DNA of 64,000 nucleotides. Source: Clostridium estertheticum (GTDB lineage Bacteria > Bacillota > Clostridia > Clostridiales > Clostridiaceae). The DNA is taken from the NCBI RefSeq assembly GCF_011065935.2, contig NZ_JAAMNH020000001.1, forward strand, positions 889,001 through 953,000. Direction: 5' to 3'. Positions 53,325-61,694 of the stretch are shown in pieces. Within the stretch, counting starts at the first letter, position 1, and the number at the start of each line of letters is the position of its first letter. A program made the translations under genes and the position numbers. The notes beneath the pieces were generated by a model. It had not been told where the DNA came from and made no database searches. It worked only from the letters and a program-made list of their open reading frames with translations.

Positions 53325-54056
53325 ATGAATATTCAAAGCATTAGCCAAAATGCTACAGTATATATTTATGACAGTATTGAAAGTTATTTAACAAATGTTT
53401 TTTTTATTGAACATGAATCTAAGATTTTTATTATTGATACTTTCTGTGGTTCTGAGAGCATGGAGCCCATTCTAAATAGAGTAAACAGCAGTCTTAATAA
53501 TAAAGAAGTAGTGGTAATTAATACACACTTTCATTGGGATCATGTTTGGGGGAATTGTAGTTTTAAAGACAGAAATATTATAAGTCATGAAATGTGTAGG
53601 GAATTATTGAATGAATCATGGGAAATGCAAATAAATGAAAACAAAAAATATATTATGGGTATAGCTGAAAAGCATTTACCAAATATAACTTTTAAAGAAA
53701 AAATTAGTTTCTATAATGAAGGTATCGAATTATTTCATAGCCCTGGTCACACAGCAGATAGCATTTCAATATTTGACCATAATGATAAGATATTATATGT
53801 AGGTGATAATTTGGAAAAGCCAATCATTTATGTTGAAAATGCTGATATCTCCACATATATAAATACTCTTGAGAATTATTTAAATTATAGACCGAGGAAA
53901 ATTGTTGCAGGTCATACTTTAGATTTAACGGAGCAAGATATATTAAATACAATTGAATATCTGAAAGGGTTATCAACTGGAAAAGAGATGTATTTTGAAT
54001 CTGAGTATATGAGGGAAATACATGAGAAGAATTTATCTGTTGTGAATAAAGGGTGA
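53325..54056 (+). CDS. MBL-fold metallohydrolase
   Basis: The 243-residue enzyme has the zinc motif THFHWDHVWG, His in SPGHTADS, Asp in YVGDN and His in VAGHT, a complete dinuclear site. The fold resembles glyoxalase-II or lactonase-type hydrolases. The substrate is unknown. GAAAGGAG precedes the ATG. It is divergent from the His-rich gene and shares its control region. Confidence 0.88.
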   Translation: MNIQSISQNATVYIYDSIESYLTNVFFIEHESKIFIIDTFCGSESMEPILNRVNSSLNNKEVVVINTHFHWDHVWGNCSFKDRNIISHEMCRELLNESWEMQINENKKYIMGIAEKHLPNITFKEKISFYNEGIELFHSPGHTADSISIFDHNDKILYVGDNLEKPIIYVENADISTYINTLENYLNYRPRKIVAGHTLDLTEQDILNTIEYLKGLSTGKEMYFESEYMREIHEKNLSVVNKG

Positions 54057-54165
54057 ATTAAGGCCAAACTCCGTATTCTATTAGTATCATTTTTGAAACT
54101 ATGGATAAAAAAAGTGCGTACTTACATTAAGTTCATATTACACTTAAAATAATACTGTTGGCCAA

Positions 54166-54290
54166 CAACAAATATTGAACCCTTTGAGTTAATTCCATTA
54201 GGATATTCAGATGGTCTGAAAAATGAGTTATTAGATAGATCTGATAAACAAGAGTTCATTATGGAAGTTGGAAAAAATAATAAATTATAA
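54166..54290 (+). pseudogene. Unidentified gene fragment
   Basis: An open frame without a start encodes NIEPFELIPLGYSDGLKNEL and continues to TAA at 54288-54290. It has protein-like composition, but I cannot place it. It lies between the MBL gene and the flavin oxidoreductase. Confidence 0.3.
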
Positions 54291-54367
54291 TTAGGCTTAA
54301 TAAATGGAGATATGACATTTGTAAAAATTTAAGAGTAAATGAAATAGTGAAATAGGGGTGTGGAAAT

Positions 54368-55429
54368 TTGAACAAATTATTTACAGAGTTTAGTATTAAA
54401 AATGTAAAAATGAAGAATCGTATTTGTGTTCCTCCCATGGTTATTGGATTTAGAGATGATGGATATGTAGCATTTGAAAATGTAGAACGTTATAAAGAAT
54501 TGGCTAAAGGTGGAGCAGGACTCATAATTCAAGAAGCTACCTGTGTTAATGGTGATGGTAAACTACTAGAAAAGCAGCTTGGAATATGGAAAGATGATCA
54601 AATTGAAGGACTAAAGAGTATAGTTGATGCAGTTCACGAAGAAAGCTGTCCAATATTTATTCAAATTCATCATGCAGGAGTTGTTGGAATATCAGAAGAC
54701 CCAATATGTCCAAGTCCCTATGAATATAAAAATTATGCTGGAAGTGTTGTTGGACATGAAATGACTAGGGAAGATATAAAATCTATACAAAATGATTATA
54801 TTGAAGCTACAAGAAGAGCTTATGAAGCAGGCTATGATGGGGTTGAACTTCATGGATGCCACGCATATTTAATAAGTCAGTTTTTAAACAAAAAAGTAAA
54901 TAAGAGAACTGATGAATATGGCAAATATCCTGAAAAATTTGTTATAGAAATAATAGATGGGATTAGAAAAGTAACACCAAAAGAATTCATTGTTGGAATC
55001 CGTTTGGGAGGATTTGAACCAACGATAGAAGACGGAATACATTATGCTAAAGTATTAGAAAAAAACGGAATAGATTTCCTTGATATTTCTTATGGATTTA
55101 TGAGTGAACAGGAAATGCATGTAAATGAGGAGTATAAATACTCTAATGCTGTTTATGTAGCTGAGAAAATTAAAGAAGAAGTTTCGATTCCAGTATTTGC
55201 AGTTAATGGGATTAATTCAGCGGAGATGGCAGAAGAAATATTAAATGAAACAAATGTAGATATTGTAGATATTGCTAAAGGATTTCTTATAAATCCTAAT
55301 TGGGCAAATGATGCCAAAGAAGGCAAAGATACTGGAAAATGCTTGAATTGTGCAAAATGTATGTGGTTTGGTCAGACTAAGGTTTGTGCAGGGAAAGTTA
55401 TATTTGAGAGAGATAATAAACAAAAATAA
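54368..55429 (+). CDS. NADH:flavin oxidoreductase (Old Yellow Enzyme family)
   Basis: A TTG start follows AGGGGTG. The 353-residue TIM barrel has the FMN/OYE signatures MKNRICVPPM, IQIHHAG, YDGVELHGCHAYLISQFL and IVGIRLGG, with the His/Asn-type active-site region replaced by HGCH. The C-terminus has CLNCAKC, part of the iron-sulfur cysteine set seen in longer 2,4-dienoyl-CoA reductase-like members, but the second flavin domain is absent. Physiological substrate unknown. Confidence 0.88.
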   Translation: MNKLFTEFSIKNVKMKNRICVPPMVIGFRDDGYVAFENVERYKELAKGGAGLIIQEATCVNGDGKLLEKQLGIWKDDQIEGLKSIVDAVHEESCPIFIQIHHAGVVGISEDPICPSPYEYKNYAGSVVGHEMTREDIKSIQNDYIEATRRAYEAGYDGVELHGCHAYLISQFLNKKVNKRTDEYGKYPEKFVIEIIDGIRKVTPKEFIVGIRLGGFEPTIEDGIHYAKVLEKNGIDFLDISYGFMSEQEMHVNEEYKYSNAVYVAEKIKEEVSIPVFAVNGINSAEMAEEILNETNVDIVDIAKGFLINPNWANDAKEGKDTGKCLNCAKCMWFGQTKVCAGKVIFERDNKQK

Positions 55430-55485
55430 TATTAATAAGTATAAAAATTTAATTACTAAAATGGTTCATATTCAAATAATTTCTA

Positions 55486-55516
55486 GTAAGGCGATGACAT
55501 CCAGTCATCGCCTTAC
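55486..55516 (+). terminator. Rho-independent terminator
   Basis: GTAAGGCGATGAC pairs perfectly with GTCATCGCCTTAC after the flavin oxidoreductase gene. Confidence 0.75.
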
Positions 55517-55573
55517 TCATTTTGGGAAGAGCAAATTTTTACTTAACCCTTGTATATTTATTACAGAATTTGT

Positions 55574-55612
55574 GCGGAAAGCCCACTCTCTTTAGGTGTG
55601 GGATGGATAGCA
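55574..55612 (+). repeat. IS605-type right-end hairpin relic
   Basis: GCGGAAAGCCCACTCTCTTT followed by AGGTGTGGGAT forms the short hairpin (CCCAC/GTGGG) typical of IS200/IS605 element right ends. No tnpA or tnpB gene accompanies it. Confidence 0.5.
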
Positions 55613-55669
55613 CTACTAAAATATACCATTAGACATGGATATTTTAGTACGATATAATATACTTAGGTT

Positions 55670-55821
55670 TTGAAATGAGCCATATACTATCGTTAATGTG
55701 TCAATTGTGATGCTTGATAGTGAAATTCTTGGGGAAAATAATCAGTGATATTAACTTTCGAGTTAATATAGAAGTTATTTAGTACGCAAGAACCCCATTC
55801 CTTTAAGTGTGGGAGTTTCAG
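55670..55821 (+). ncRNA. TnpB omegaRNA-like relic, copy 2 (no nuclease gene)
   Basis: The 152-base segment is homologous to 24840-24992 along its full length, with shared blocks TAGTGAAATTCTT, GGGAAAATAAT, GAAGTTATTTAGTACG and the terminal CCCCAT...GTGGGAGTTTCAG. The central hairpin has different bases but still pairs (ATATTAACT/AGTTAATAT), so the RNA structure was under selection in the ancestors. No TnpB coding remnant precedes it. Confidence 0.6.
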
Positions 55822-55908
55822 CACCACTCAGCAGTTAGCAGAGTAAATTACTTGTAATTTACTCATGTCCAGCGGCAGACTGGGTGAAAAATTAAATAGA
55901 TGTGAAAT

Positions 55909-55940
55909 AAAAAAAAGCAGAAATCCACTGCTTTTTTTTT
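55909..55940. terminator. Bidirectional terminator
   Basis: AAAAAAGCAG pairs with CTGCTTTTTT, with long A and T runs. It serves the leftward YczE-like gene. Confidence 0.82.
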
Positions 55941-55990
55941 GCTAATGATGTTTCAAAAGTTCAGATTTCAGGACACCGTTATATTTTAAA

Positions 55991-56659
55991 CTAAGCTACT
56001 AAAGACTCATTTTCTTTATTTTCATCTTCAACTTGATTTTTAACAATAGCATTTACGAACTTTTCTCCATATGGAAGGCAAAATTGTATGCATGGACCTG
56101 TTAACAAAGCAGATATTATTGTACCTATACCAAATATTCCGCCGAGTGTAAAGCCTATTATTAAAAACATAACATCTAATGCCATACGAATCCAACGATA
56201 TTCTAATTTAGTTTTATCTTTTATAATAAATGCAATAATATCATTTGGCGCAACACCTAGATTACTTGCTGAGAGTATAGAAAATCCAATTGCAATTAGA
56301 ACACAGCCGAATACAACTAAAAGTACTTTTATAACAATACTTGAAGATGCAATTGGGAAAAATGAAACAGCCTTTACTCCAAGGTCAATAATGGGTCCTA
56401 CTCCAACCACACATATAATTGTTCCTATATTTATACGAGTTTTTTCAACTAAAAGTATTATGCAAAACAAAACAAATAAAATAATCATATTAGCATTCCC
56501 AGGTGTTTTCTTTAATAAAAATGCTAATCCTTGAGTGAATAAAGTAAACGGATCAGAACCAATATTAGTTTTTAAAAACAAAGCTACTCCAATCTGTATT
56601 ATACTCATTCCTATAAAAAATAAAATAAGTCTTTTAATTAAATTTAGTTTTTTAGTCAT
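55991..56659 (-). CDS. YczE/YitT-type integral membrane protein
   Basis: The 222-residue protein has five or six membrane helices with the family motifs LKTNIGSDPFTLFTQGL near the start and ASNLGVAPNDIIAF in the second half, an internal duplication typical of YczE/YyaS proteins. The function is unknown. The long antisense frame over it is a shadow. A terminator follows about 50 bases downstream. Confidence 0.87.
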   Translation of the reverse strand: MTKKLNLIKRLILFFIGMSIIQIGVALFLKTNIGSDPFTLFTQGLAFLLKKTPGNANMIILFVLFCIILLVEKTRINIGTIICVVGVGPIIDLGVKAVSFFPIASSSIVIKVLLVVFGCVLIAIGFSILSASNLGVAPNDIIAFIIKDKTKLEYRWIRMALDVMFLIIGFTLGGIFGIGTIISALLTGPCIQFCLPYGEKFVNAIVKNQVEDENKENESLVA

Positions 56660-57170
56660 ATTTTACATCCTTTTCTTTATATTTTATAGTCGTTCTCTAT
56701 AATGTCTTCAAGGTTTTTATTATAAACTAACCAAAACAACAATTTAAAGTATACAATGATACAAATTTTTATACAAGTATATATTTAGGCGATTGACACG
56801 ACCCCGTTACGAAATTGGTAATGTAGTGGACAAATTATGTTTAAACTAACAAACAAAAATGCCACAATAGATAATAAAGATTGAGGCTAGGAAAGGTGAA
56901 AATGGAGAGTGTTATATTGATTATTTAATAGCAATGCTATGTGTGCGAATATACTTCACTTGCTTTTGTAGATAATTATAGTATAAGAAAATATATTATA
57001 AAACTGTTTATCAAAAGTTATTTTAATTATTAATAAACATTAGTCTGTAATAGTTGTAGACTTTAAATAAACAATAGGTTTTAAATAAAACAAGATTTCT
57101 TTATATCCAATTTAAGGCGGAAATAGTATAATTAAATAATAAAAGAAAGGTTAATGAGGTGTAAAATTAA
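56660..57170. other. Intergenic region without a recognised gene
   Basis: The stretch is AT-rich with many stops in all frames. It has a weak relative of the repeat at 40047/48690 (near 56824) and a TATAATT box near 57128 that probably drives the gene at 57171. I see nothing else. Confidence 0.45.
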
Positions 57171-57497
57171 ATGTCAGTTAAATATAGGTTAAAAAAGAAA
57201 TATACATATAGTACAGAGATGGTATTTAGGGTATGGATAAAGGCGGCATATGGGGAATCTCAAATCATGGGTACATACAATGAGTACACCAGGGATGAAT
57301 TTGAGAATAACATAATAAATGAGTTGCAAGAATTAGTAAGTGATGAAAAATACAAGTGTGGATATTTGGAAGAACTGAAACATAAATACTTAAACATACC
57401 GGAATGTAAAGAAGGGCACTGTCATTCTTTACTAACTTTAGATGTTGTAGCTGTAGGAAGAACCGGTATTTTGTATGACGTAATAATAAAAAAATAG
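57171..57497 (+). CDS. Hypothetical protein
   Basis: The 108-residue protein has no membrane helix and no signal peptide. It is basic at the N-terminus (KYRLKKKYTY) and contains a possible metal-binding CKEGHCHS near residue 80. I do not recognise it. It is monocistronic, with a strong terminator after it. Confidence 0.6.
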   Translation: MSVKYRLKKKYTYSTEMVFRVWIKAAYGESQIMGTYNEYTRDEFENNIINELQELVSDEKYKCGYLEELKHKYLNIPECKEGHCHSLLTLDVVAVGRTGILYDVIIKK

Positions 57498-57531
57498 ACT
57501 AAAACATAAGAGATCAAGGCTAAAATTATTA

Positions 57532-57592
57532 AATGGGGACGGCTGTCAATGTTCGCTTTTTAGCAGATAATTGATAGCTGTCCCCAATTTTC
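57532..57592 (+). terminator. Long stem-loop terminator
   Basis: AATGGGGACGGCTGTCAA pairs with TTGATAGCTGTCCCCAATT (few mismatches), followed by TTTT. It separates convergent genes. Confidence 0.75.
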
Positions 57593-57609
57593 ATCTAGGC
57601 ATTTTGCAG

Positions 57610-59115
57610 TTATGCAACTTGTTGTTCGGTATCATTTTTTATAATATCACTGTTTTGCTTTTTATCATTTAAGAAGAATGATATAACTAAACATAGTACA
57701 GCTATCCCTGTAACTACCATAAAGGTTGTATTCATACCTTTCAATGCAGCATCCAACATTACTGACTTATAAAGTTCCATGTTTGTTTTAGCCAGAGCTT
57801 TAACTGGAGCATTAGAAGCAGATACATTAGACATTACAGTTATAAGCATTGCAGTGCCAAGAGCCCCTGCTACTTGTTTTGCTGTATTAACAACTGCAGA
57901 TCCATGTGCCAACAGTTTATCTGGCAGCGCATTCATTGCGGCTGTTTGTAATGGCATTATAGCAAGTGCGATTCCAATATATCGAATTGCATATAGCAGA
58001 GTAATTGACATAATGGATGTATTCCTATTCAAATTTACAAAAGGTAAAGTTCCAATAACCAATAGAATAATGCCAGGTATAGCTAACTTTTTTACACCAT
58101 GCTTATCAAATAGACGGCCAGATATAAGCATCATAACTGCCATTATTAATGCACCTGGCAAAAGTACTAAGCCACTAGTAAAAGCTGATTTTCCAAGAAT
58201 AGATTGAAGGAAAATCGGTACCATAATACCTGCTCCAATGGAAACTATACTTAAAATACTACCTATTATAGTTGTCATTGTGAAGGTTCTTGATTTAAAA
58301 ACACGCATTTCAAGCATTGGGGTTTCCATTGCAAGCTGGCGCCATACAAATAAAGCAATTACAACTATTCCTATAATTATAGTTCCAATAACGCTAATAT
58401 CAGACCAACCTTTATTTCCAGCACTACTAAAGCCAAACAACATTGCTCCAAATCCTACTGTTGATAGAATAATGGATAGGAAGTCTATTTTAGGATTTCT
58501 TAATGGTATAACATCCTTCATAAAGAAAGCTGTAAAAATTATATCTAATACTATAATAGGAATTAACATATAGAATAAGTAATGCCAGTTCCATTTATCA
58601 ATAATCAATCCTGCTAAAGTAGGTCCTATAGCAGGGGCAAAGCATACAACCAAACCGTAAAGACCCATTGCTGAACCCCTCTTTTCAGGTGGGAAAATTA
58701 AGAGAAGTACAGTACTTATTAAAGGCGCCGTTATTCCTGCTCCAACAGCTTGAATTATTCTTCCGATAAGAAGGACTTCAAAACTTGAAGAGAAGGCACA
58801 TATAATAGTTCCAATTCCAAACATAAACATAGAAAACATAAATAATTTTTTAGTTGAGATTTTCTCAAGTAACAACACTGTTAGAGGAATCATTATTGCA
58901 TTAACAAGCATAAATGCCGTTGTTAACCACTGTCCTGTACTTGCGGTTATATTAAAAAATTCCATTATCTGCGGTAATGCAGTAGACAGTACTGTCTGGT
59001 TTAAGATTGAAACAAATGATCCAATCATCATTGCAATTATAAGCAGCATTCTGCTGTACTCTTTTCCATGAATATCTTTATTAACAAACTTTTCTTCTAA
59101 AACTCTTTCTTTCAT
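57610..59115 (-). CDS. MFS multidrug transporter, DHA2 (EmrB/QacA) type
   Basis: The 501-residue protein has about 14 membrane helices. The DHA2 motifs are present: FVSILNQTVLSTALPQIMEFF in helix 1, GRIIQAVGAGITAPL in the motif A region, and LYGLVVCFAPAIGPTLAG as motif C. It is a proton-coupled drug exporter by family. The PadR regulator gene ends three bases upstream in the same operon, so expression is probably drug-inducible. Confidence 0.9.
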   Translation of the reverse strand: MKERVLEEKFVNKDIHGKEYSRMLLIIAMMIGSFVSILNQTVLSTALPQIMEFFNITASTGQWLTTAFMLVNAIMIPLTVLLLEKISTKKLFMFSMFMFGIGTIICAFSSSFEVLLIGRIIQAVGAGITAPLISTVLLLIFPPEKRGSAMGLYGLVVCFAPAIGPTLAGLIIDKWNWHYLFYMLIPIIVLDIIFTAFFMKDVIPLRNPKIDFLSIILSTVGFGAMLFGFSSAGNKGWSDISVIGTIIIGIVVIALFVWRQLAMETPMLEMRVFKSRTFTMTTIIGSILSIVSIGAGIMVPIFLQSILGKSAFTSGLVLLPGALIMAVMMLISGRLFDKHGVKKLAIPGIILLVIGTLPFVNLNRNTSIMSITLLYAIRYIGIALAIMPLQTAAMNALPDKLLAHGSAVVNTAKQVAGALGTAMLITVMSNVSASNAPVKALAKTNMELYKSVMLDAALKGMNTTFMVVTGIAVLCLVISFFLNDKKQNSDIIKNDTEQQVA

Positions 59116-59118
59116 TAA

Positions 59119-59694
59119 TTATCTTCCTTCATCTTTAAAATTTTGATCTAAAAAATTGCAATAATTGTTTTTATATACATCTCTAATCCAGTCACACCAT
59201 TTAAGGTCTAATATAGCCTCATTCAAAATCCTTTGAGTCAATACATAAGCACCAAATGGGGGTACACCTCTGGAATTCTCACTGAATTTGAGTCTGATTT
59301 TTTCTATAGAGTTTTTATATACTTCAATTTTTTTCTTATATCTTGTCTCAAGTTCATTAAGAAGTTTTTCTACTGCTTCAGTATCCATATATTGAATGCA
59401 ATATAATTTTAACGTCATTTCATCTCTAACAACGGCGTCACTTGTTTCAGAAATGAACCATTTGCGTAAAAACTCCTTCCCCTGAACTGTTAAGTTATAT
59501 ATCTTTTTATCAGGCTTACCATCTTGCTTTTTCAATATAAATTCAACGTACTTGTTTTCTTCTAATTCTGAAAGCAAAGGATAGATAGCACTGTGAGTAG
59601 AGCGCCAGAATTTATTAATCTTCGACGTTAAATCATAACCTGTCATTGGTTCAGTTGATAATAGACTTAGAAGGCCATAAGATAATTTGTTCAT
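59119..59694 (-). CDS. PadR family transcriptional regulator
   Basis: The ATG at 59694 with GGGGATGAT upstream is the likely start; an ATG seven codons earlier overlaps the ribosome site. The ~191-residue protein has the PadR winged helix (LLSLLSTEPMTGYDLTSKI, then SAIYPLLSELEENKYVEF) and a C-terminal Vir-type helical dimerisation domain. It lies directly ahead of the MFS gene. Two ATGT-N8-ACAT operators flank its promoter, so it is autoregulated. Confidence 0.9.
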   Translation of the reverse strand: MNKLSYGLLSLLSTEPMTGYDLTSKINKFWRSTHSAIYPLLSELEENKYVEFILKKQDGKPDKKIYNLTVQGKEFLRKWFISETSDAVVRDEMTLKLYCIQYMDTEAVEKLLNELETRYKKKIEVYKNSIEKIRLKFSENSRGVPPFGAYVLTQRILNEAILDLKWCDWIRDVYKNNYCNFLDQNFKDEGR

Positions 59695-59740
59695 AAATAT
59701 CATCCCCATATACAATATTACTTTTTTTTCACACCGTTGT

Positions 59741-59756
59741 ATGTCATTAGTGACAT
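59741..59756. promoter_or_regulatory. PadR operator 1
   Basis: ATGTCATTAGTGACAT fits the PadR consensus ATGT-N8-ACAT as a perfect palindrome around a four-base centre. It lies downstream of the -10 box of the leftward promoter. Confidence 0.8.
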
Positions 59757-59771
59757 ATGATTACATTTAAT

Positions 59772-59800
59772 ATAATACACTAATTTTATTTATATGTCAA
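59772..59800 (-). promoter_or_regulatory. PadR/MFS operon promoter
   Basis: On the minus strand TTGACA (59800-59795) and TATTAT (59777-59772) are 17 bases apart. The -35 box lies inside PadR operator 2. Confidence 0.8.
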
Positions 59801-59809
59801 CAATGACAT
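59794..59809. promoter_or_regulatory. PadR operator 2
   Basis: ATGTCAACAATGACAT shares both half sites with operator 1. The centres are 53 bases apart, about five helical turns, so two dimers would sit on the same DNA face around the promoter. Confidence 0.8.
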
Positions 59810-59903
59810 ATTGATTATCTTGAAAAAATGAAAGACCGATAAGCATTAACACCTCTCAAGATTCATATTTATTTTCCATGCTATATTTCTTTATTTACTT
59901 ATA

Positions 59904-59932
59904 TTGACAATTTGAAGATATAAGAATATACT
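59904..59932 (+). promoter_or_regulatory. Sigma-A promoter of the carbamoyltransferase-like operon
   Basis: TTGACA (59904-59909) and TATACT (59927-59932) are 17 bases apart. A direct repeat ATGCAC (59941-59946 and 59951-59956) overlaps the expected transcription start and may be the site of the autoregulator encoded downstream. Confidence 0.75.
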
Positions 59933-59980
59933 ATGCATAGATGCACAACAATGCACGGTATATAGTAAGGGGTGATTGTA

Positions 59981-60907
59981 TTGAATATAAAGATTGGGTA
60001 TTATCCTGTATTGGATATGGCATTGGCTTTTAGACAGCTCTATTGTGGGGAACGATTTAAACCTTATATAGGTAGCTTGGATAACATTTATCATAAAATG
60101 ACTGAAGAGGAAAAGGAATTTATTTATAGCTTTGGAGAAGCTACTACCGGATGGCTTGAGGTGCTAGAAAAGCTTATTGATGTTACTTTACATAGTACAG
60201 CAAGTATAGAGGAAATAATTCTTAATATTACTAAATCACCTGAATTGTTAATAAAAAATCAAAAATCAAATGTAAACATTAAGGAAGCCTCCGAAAGTTT
60301 TAAAAAACTTTATCAAAATCATTTTAACAGTGAAATAGCTAAAAATAATAAGAATATATTTGACAAGGTTATAGAAATATCAAATAAAATTGATGAGCAG
60401 CAAGCGGTTAATTATTTATTAAGTATCTCTGACAGAATAAAAAAAGAGGATGAAAATACATTGAAATTTTTCATTAAGCCTGATCATAAGGTAAATATTA
60501 ATGAAATTACTAATATTATTATTATGCCTTCCATTTTTGCAAGTAGAAATCTTACCTTTTGGTACAATGGTACAGATTATTTATTCTATATATCTATAAA
60601 CTCTTTTGAGTATCAGCCTATAGAGCCATCAGATATGCTTCTTTTAAAAACCCTTGCTTTTAATGATAGAACAAGACTTAAAATGCTGAAGATACTTTCA
60701 ACAGGAAACTATAGTACAGCTGAAATTGCAGAAAAGCTAAATATTAATTCATCTACAATATCCAGGCACTTCAAATTATTTAAGGATGCTGGCTTAGTGG
60801 ACATATTTTCTCAAGAGGGAAATTCCATATATTACTCACTAAATATAAAGGAAATAGATCAGTCCTTTAAAATGATTTTTAATTACATAAAAGAGGAGGA
60901 GATTTAA
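59981..60907 (+). CDS. ArsR-type regulator with long N-terminal domain (paralogue of 34074)
   Basis: The TTG at 59981 follows AAGGGGTGA; a GTG nine bases upstream overlaps that site. The ~308-residue protein ends in an ArsR-type winged helix (LLKTLAFNDRTRLKMLKIL, then STAEIAEKLNINSSTISRHF), preceded by a ~220-residue domain with no cysteine metal site. The layout is the same as the exporter-linked regulator at 34074. It starts an operon with a GNAT gene one base downstream. Confidence 0.8.
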   Translation: MNIKIGYYPVLDMALAFRQLYCGERFKPYIGSLDNIYHKMTEEEKEFIYSFGEATTGWLEVLEKLIDVTLHSTASIEEIILNITKSPELLIKNQKSNVNIKEASESFKKLYQNHFNSEIAKNNKNIFDKVIEISNKIDEQQAVNYLLSISDRIKKEDENTLKFFIKPDHKVNINEITNIIIMPSIFASRNLTFWYNGTDYLFYISINSFEYQPIEPSDMLLLKTLAFNDRTRLKMLKILSTGNYSTAEIAEKLNINSSTISRHFKLFKDAGLVDIFSQEGNSIYYSLNIKEIDQSFKMIFNYIKEEEI

Positions 60908-61651
60908 ATGATACGAGATATTGAAGAGATGTCACTTAATGCATTCCCAGCATTACAAAACATGGTATATGATGGCTGGGTGTTAAGATTTGCAGATGGT
61001 TATGCCAGAAGGGCAAATTCAATTAACCCATTGTATTTTTCAAATGAAAACATAAATCAAAAGATAAAAAAATGTGAGAAGATTTACAGTTCAAGAAATT
61101 TAGATGTAATTTATAAAATAACACCTAATGTTTATCCAAGCAATCTAGATTCAGTATTGGAGGGTTTACAGTATAGAATAGATGCTACTACTAGTTTGCA
61201 GGTATTAGAGATAGATGATATATCTGAGTCTACAAATGAAAATATAATATGCAGTAGTGATATTAATGAGGAGTGGCTAAATTATTTCTGTTCAATAGAC
61301 AATATTTCAGATAAGAACAAAGCTATATTGCAAAGTATGCTTGAAAATATTATACCCCAAAAATATTTTATTTTATTGCAGGTAGAGGGTAAGAGTATTG
61401 GCTGTGGATTAGGTGTATTGGATAAGGAGTTTATTGGAATATATGATATTGTTGTGGATAAAGATTATAGAAACAAAGGATATGGTAGAGAGCTTGTGTT
61501 AAATCTATTGAAGCTAGGGGATGAGGCTGGAGCTAAGAAGGCATATCTTCAGGTGATGCTGAATAATCCACCAGCTTTAAAGCTTTATTCAAATATAGGC
61601 TTTAAAGAAGCATATAAATATTGGTATAGGGTTAAGGAAAAACAAGTTTAA
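60908..61651 (+). CDS. GNAT family N-acetyltransferase, two-lobed
   Basis: The 247-residue protein has a divergent N-terminal lobe (about 1-110, MSLNAFPALQNMVYDGWVLR) and a C-terminal GNAT core with the acetyl-CoA loop in VVDKDYRNKGYGRELV and a YLQVMLNNPPALKLYSNIGF region. It directly follows the regulator stop and shares its transcript. It may acetylate the same small molecule handled by the next two enzymes, but no substrate can be named. Confidence 0.85.
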   Translation: MIRDIEEMSLNAFPALQNMVYDGWVLRFADGYARRANSINPLYFSNENINQKIKKCEKIYSSRNLDVIYKITPNVYPSNLDSVLEGLQYRIDATTSLQVLEIDDISESTNENIICSSDINEEWLNYFCSIDNISDKNKAILQSMLENIIPQKYFILLQVEGKSIGCGLGVLDKEFIGIYDIVVDKDYRNKGYGRELVLNLLKLGDEAGAKKAYLQVMLNNPPALKLYSNIGFKEAYKYWYRVKEKQV

Positions 61652-61694
61652 TGTTTTTTAAAGGATAATAACAGTTAGGAGTTGTGAGAGAAAT

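Noticed and set aside
56088..56534. 148-codon rightward frame
   Set aside because: It is exactly antisense to the YczE-like membrane protein; such frames arise easily opposite hydrophobic codons.
57779..58573. Two long rightward frames over the MFS gene
   Set aside because: Antisense shadows of a 14-helix membrane protein; no start signals.
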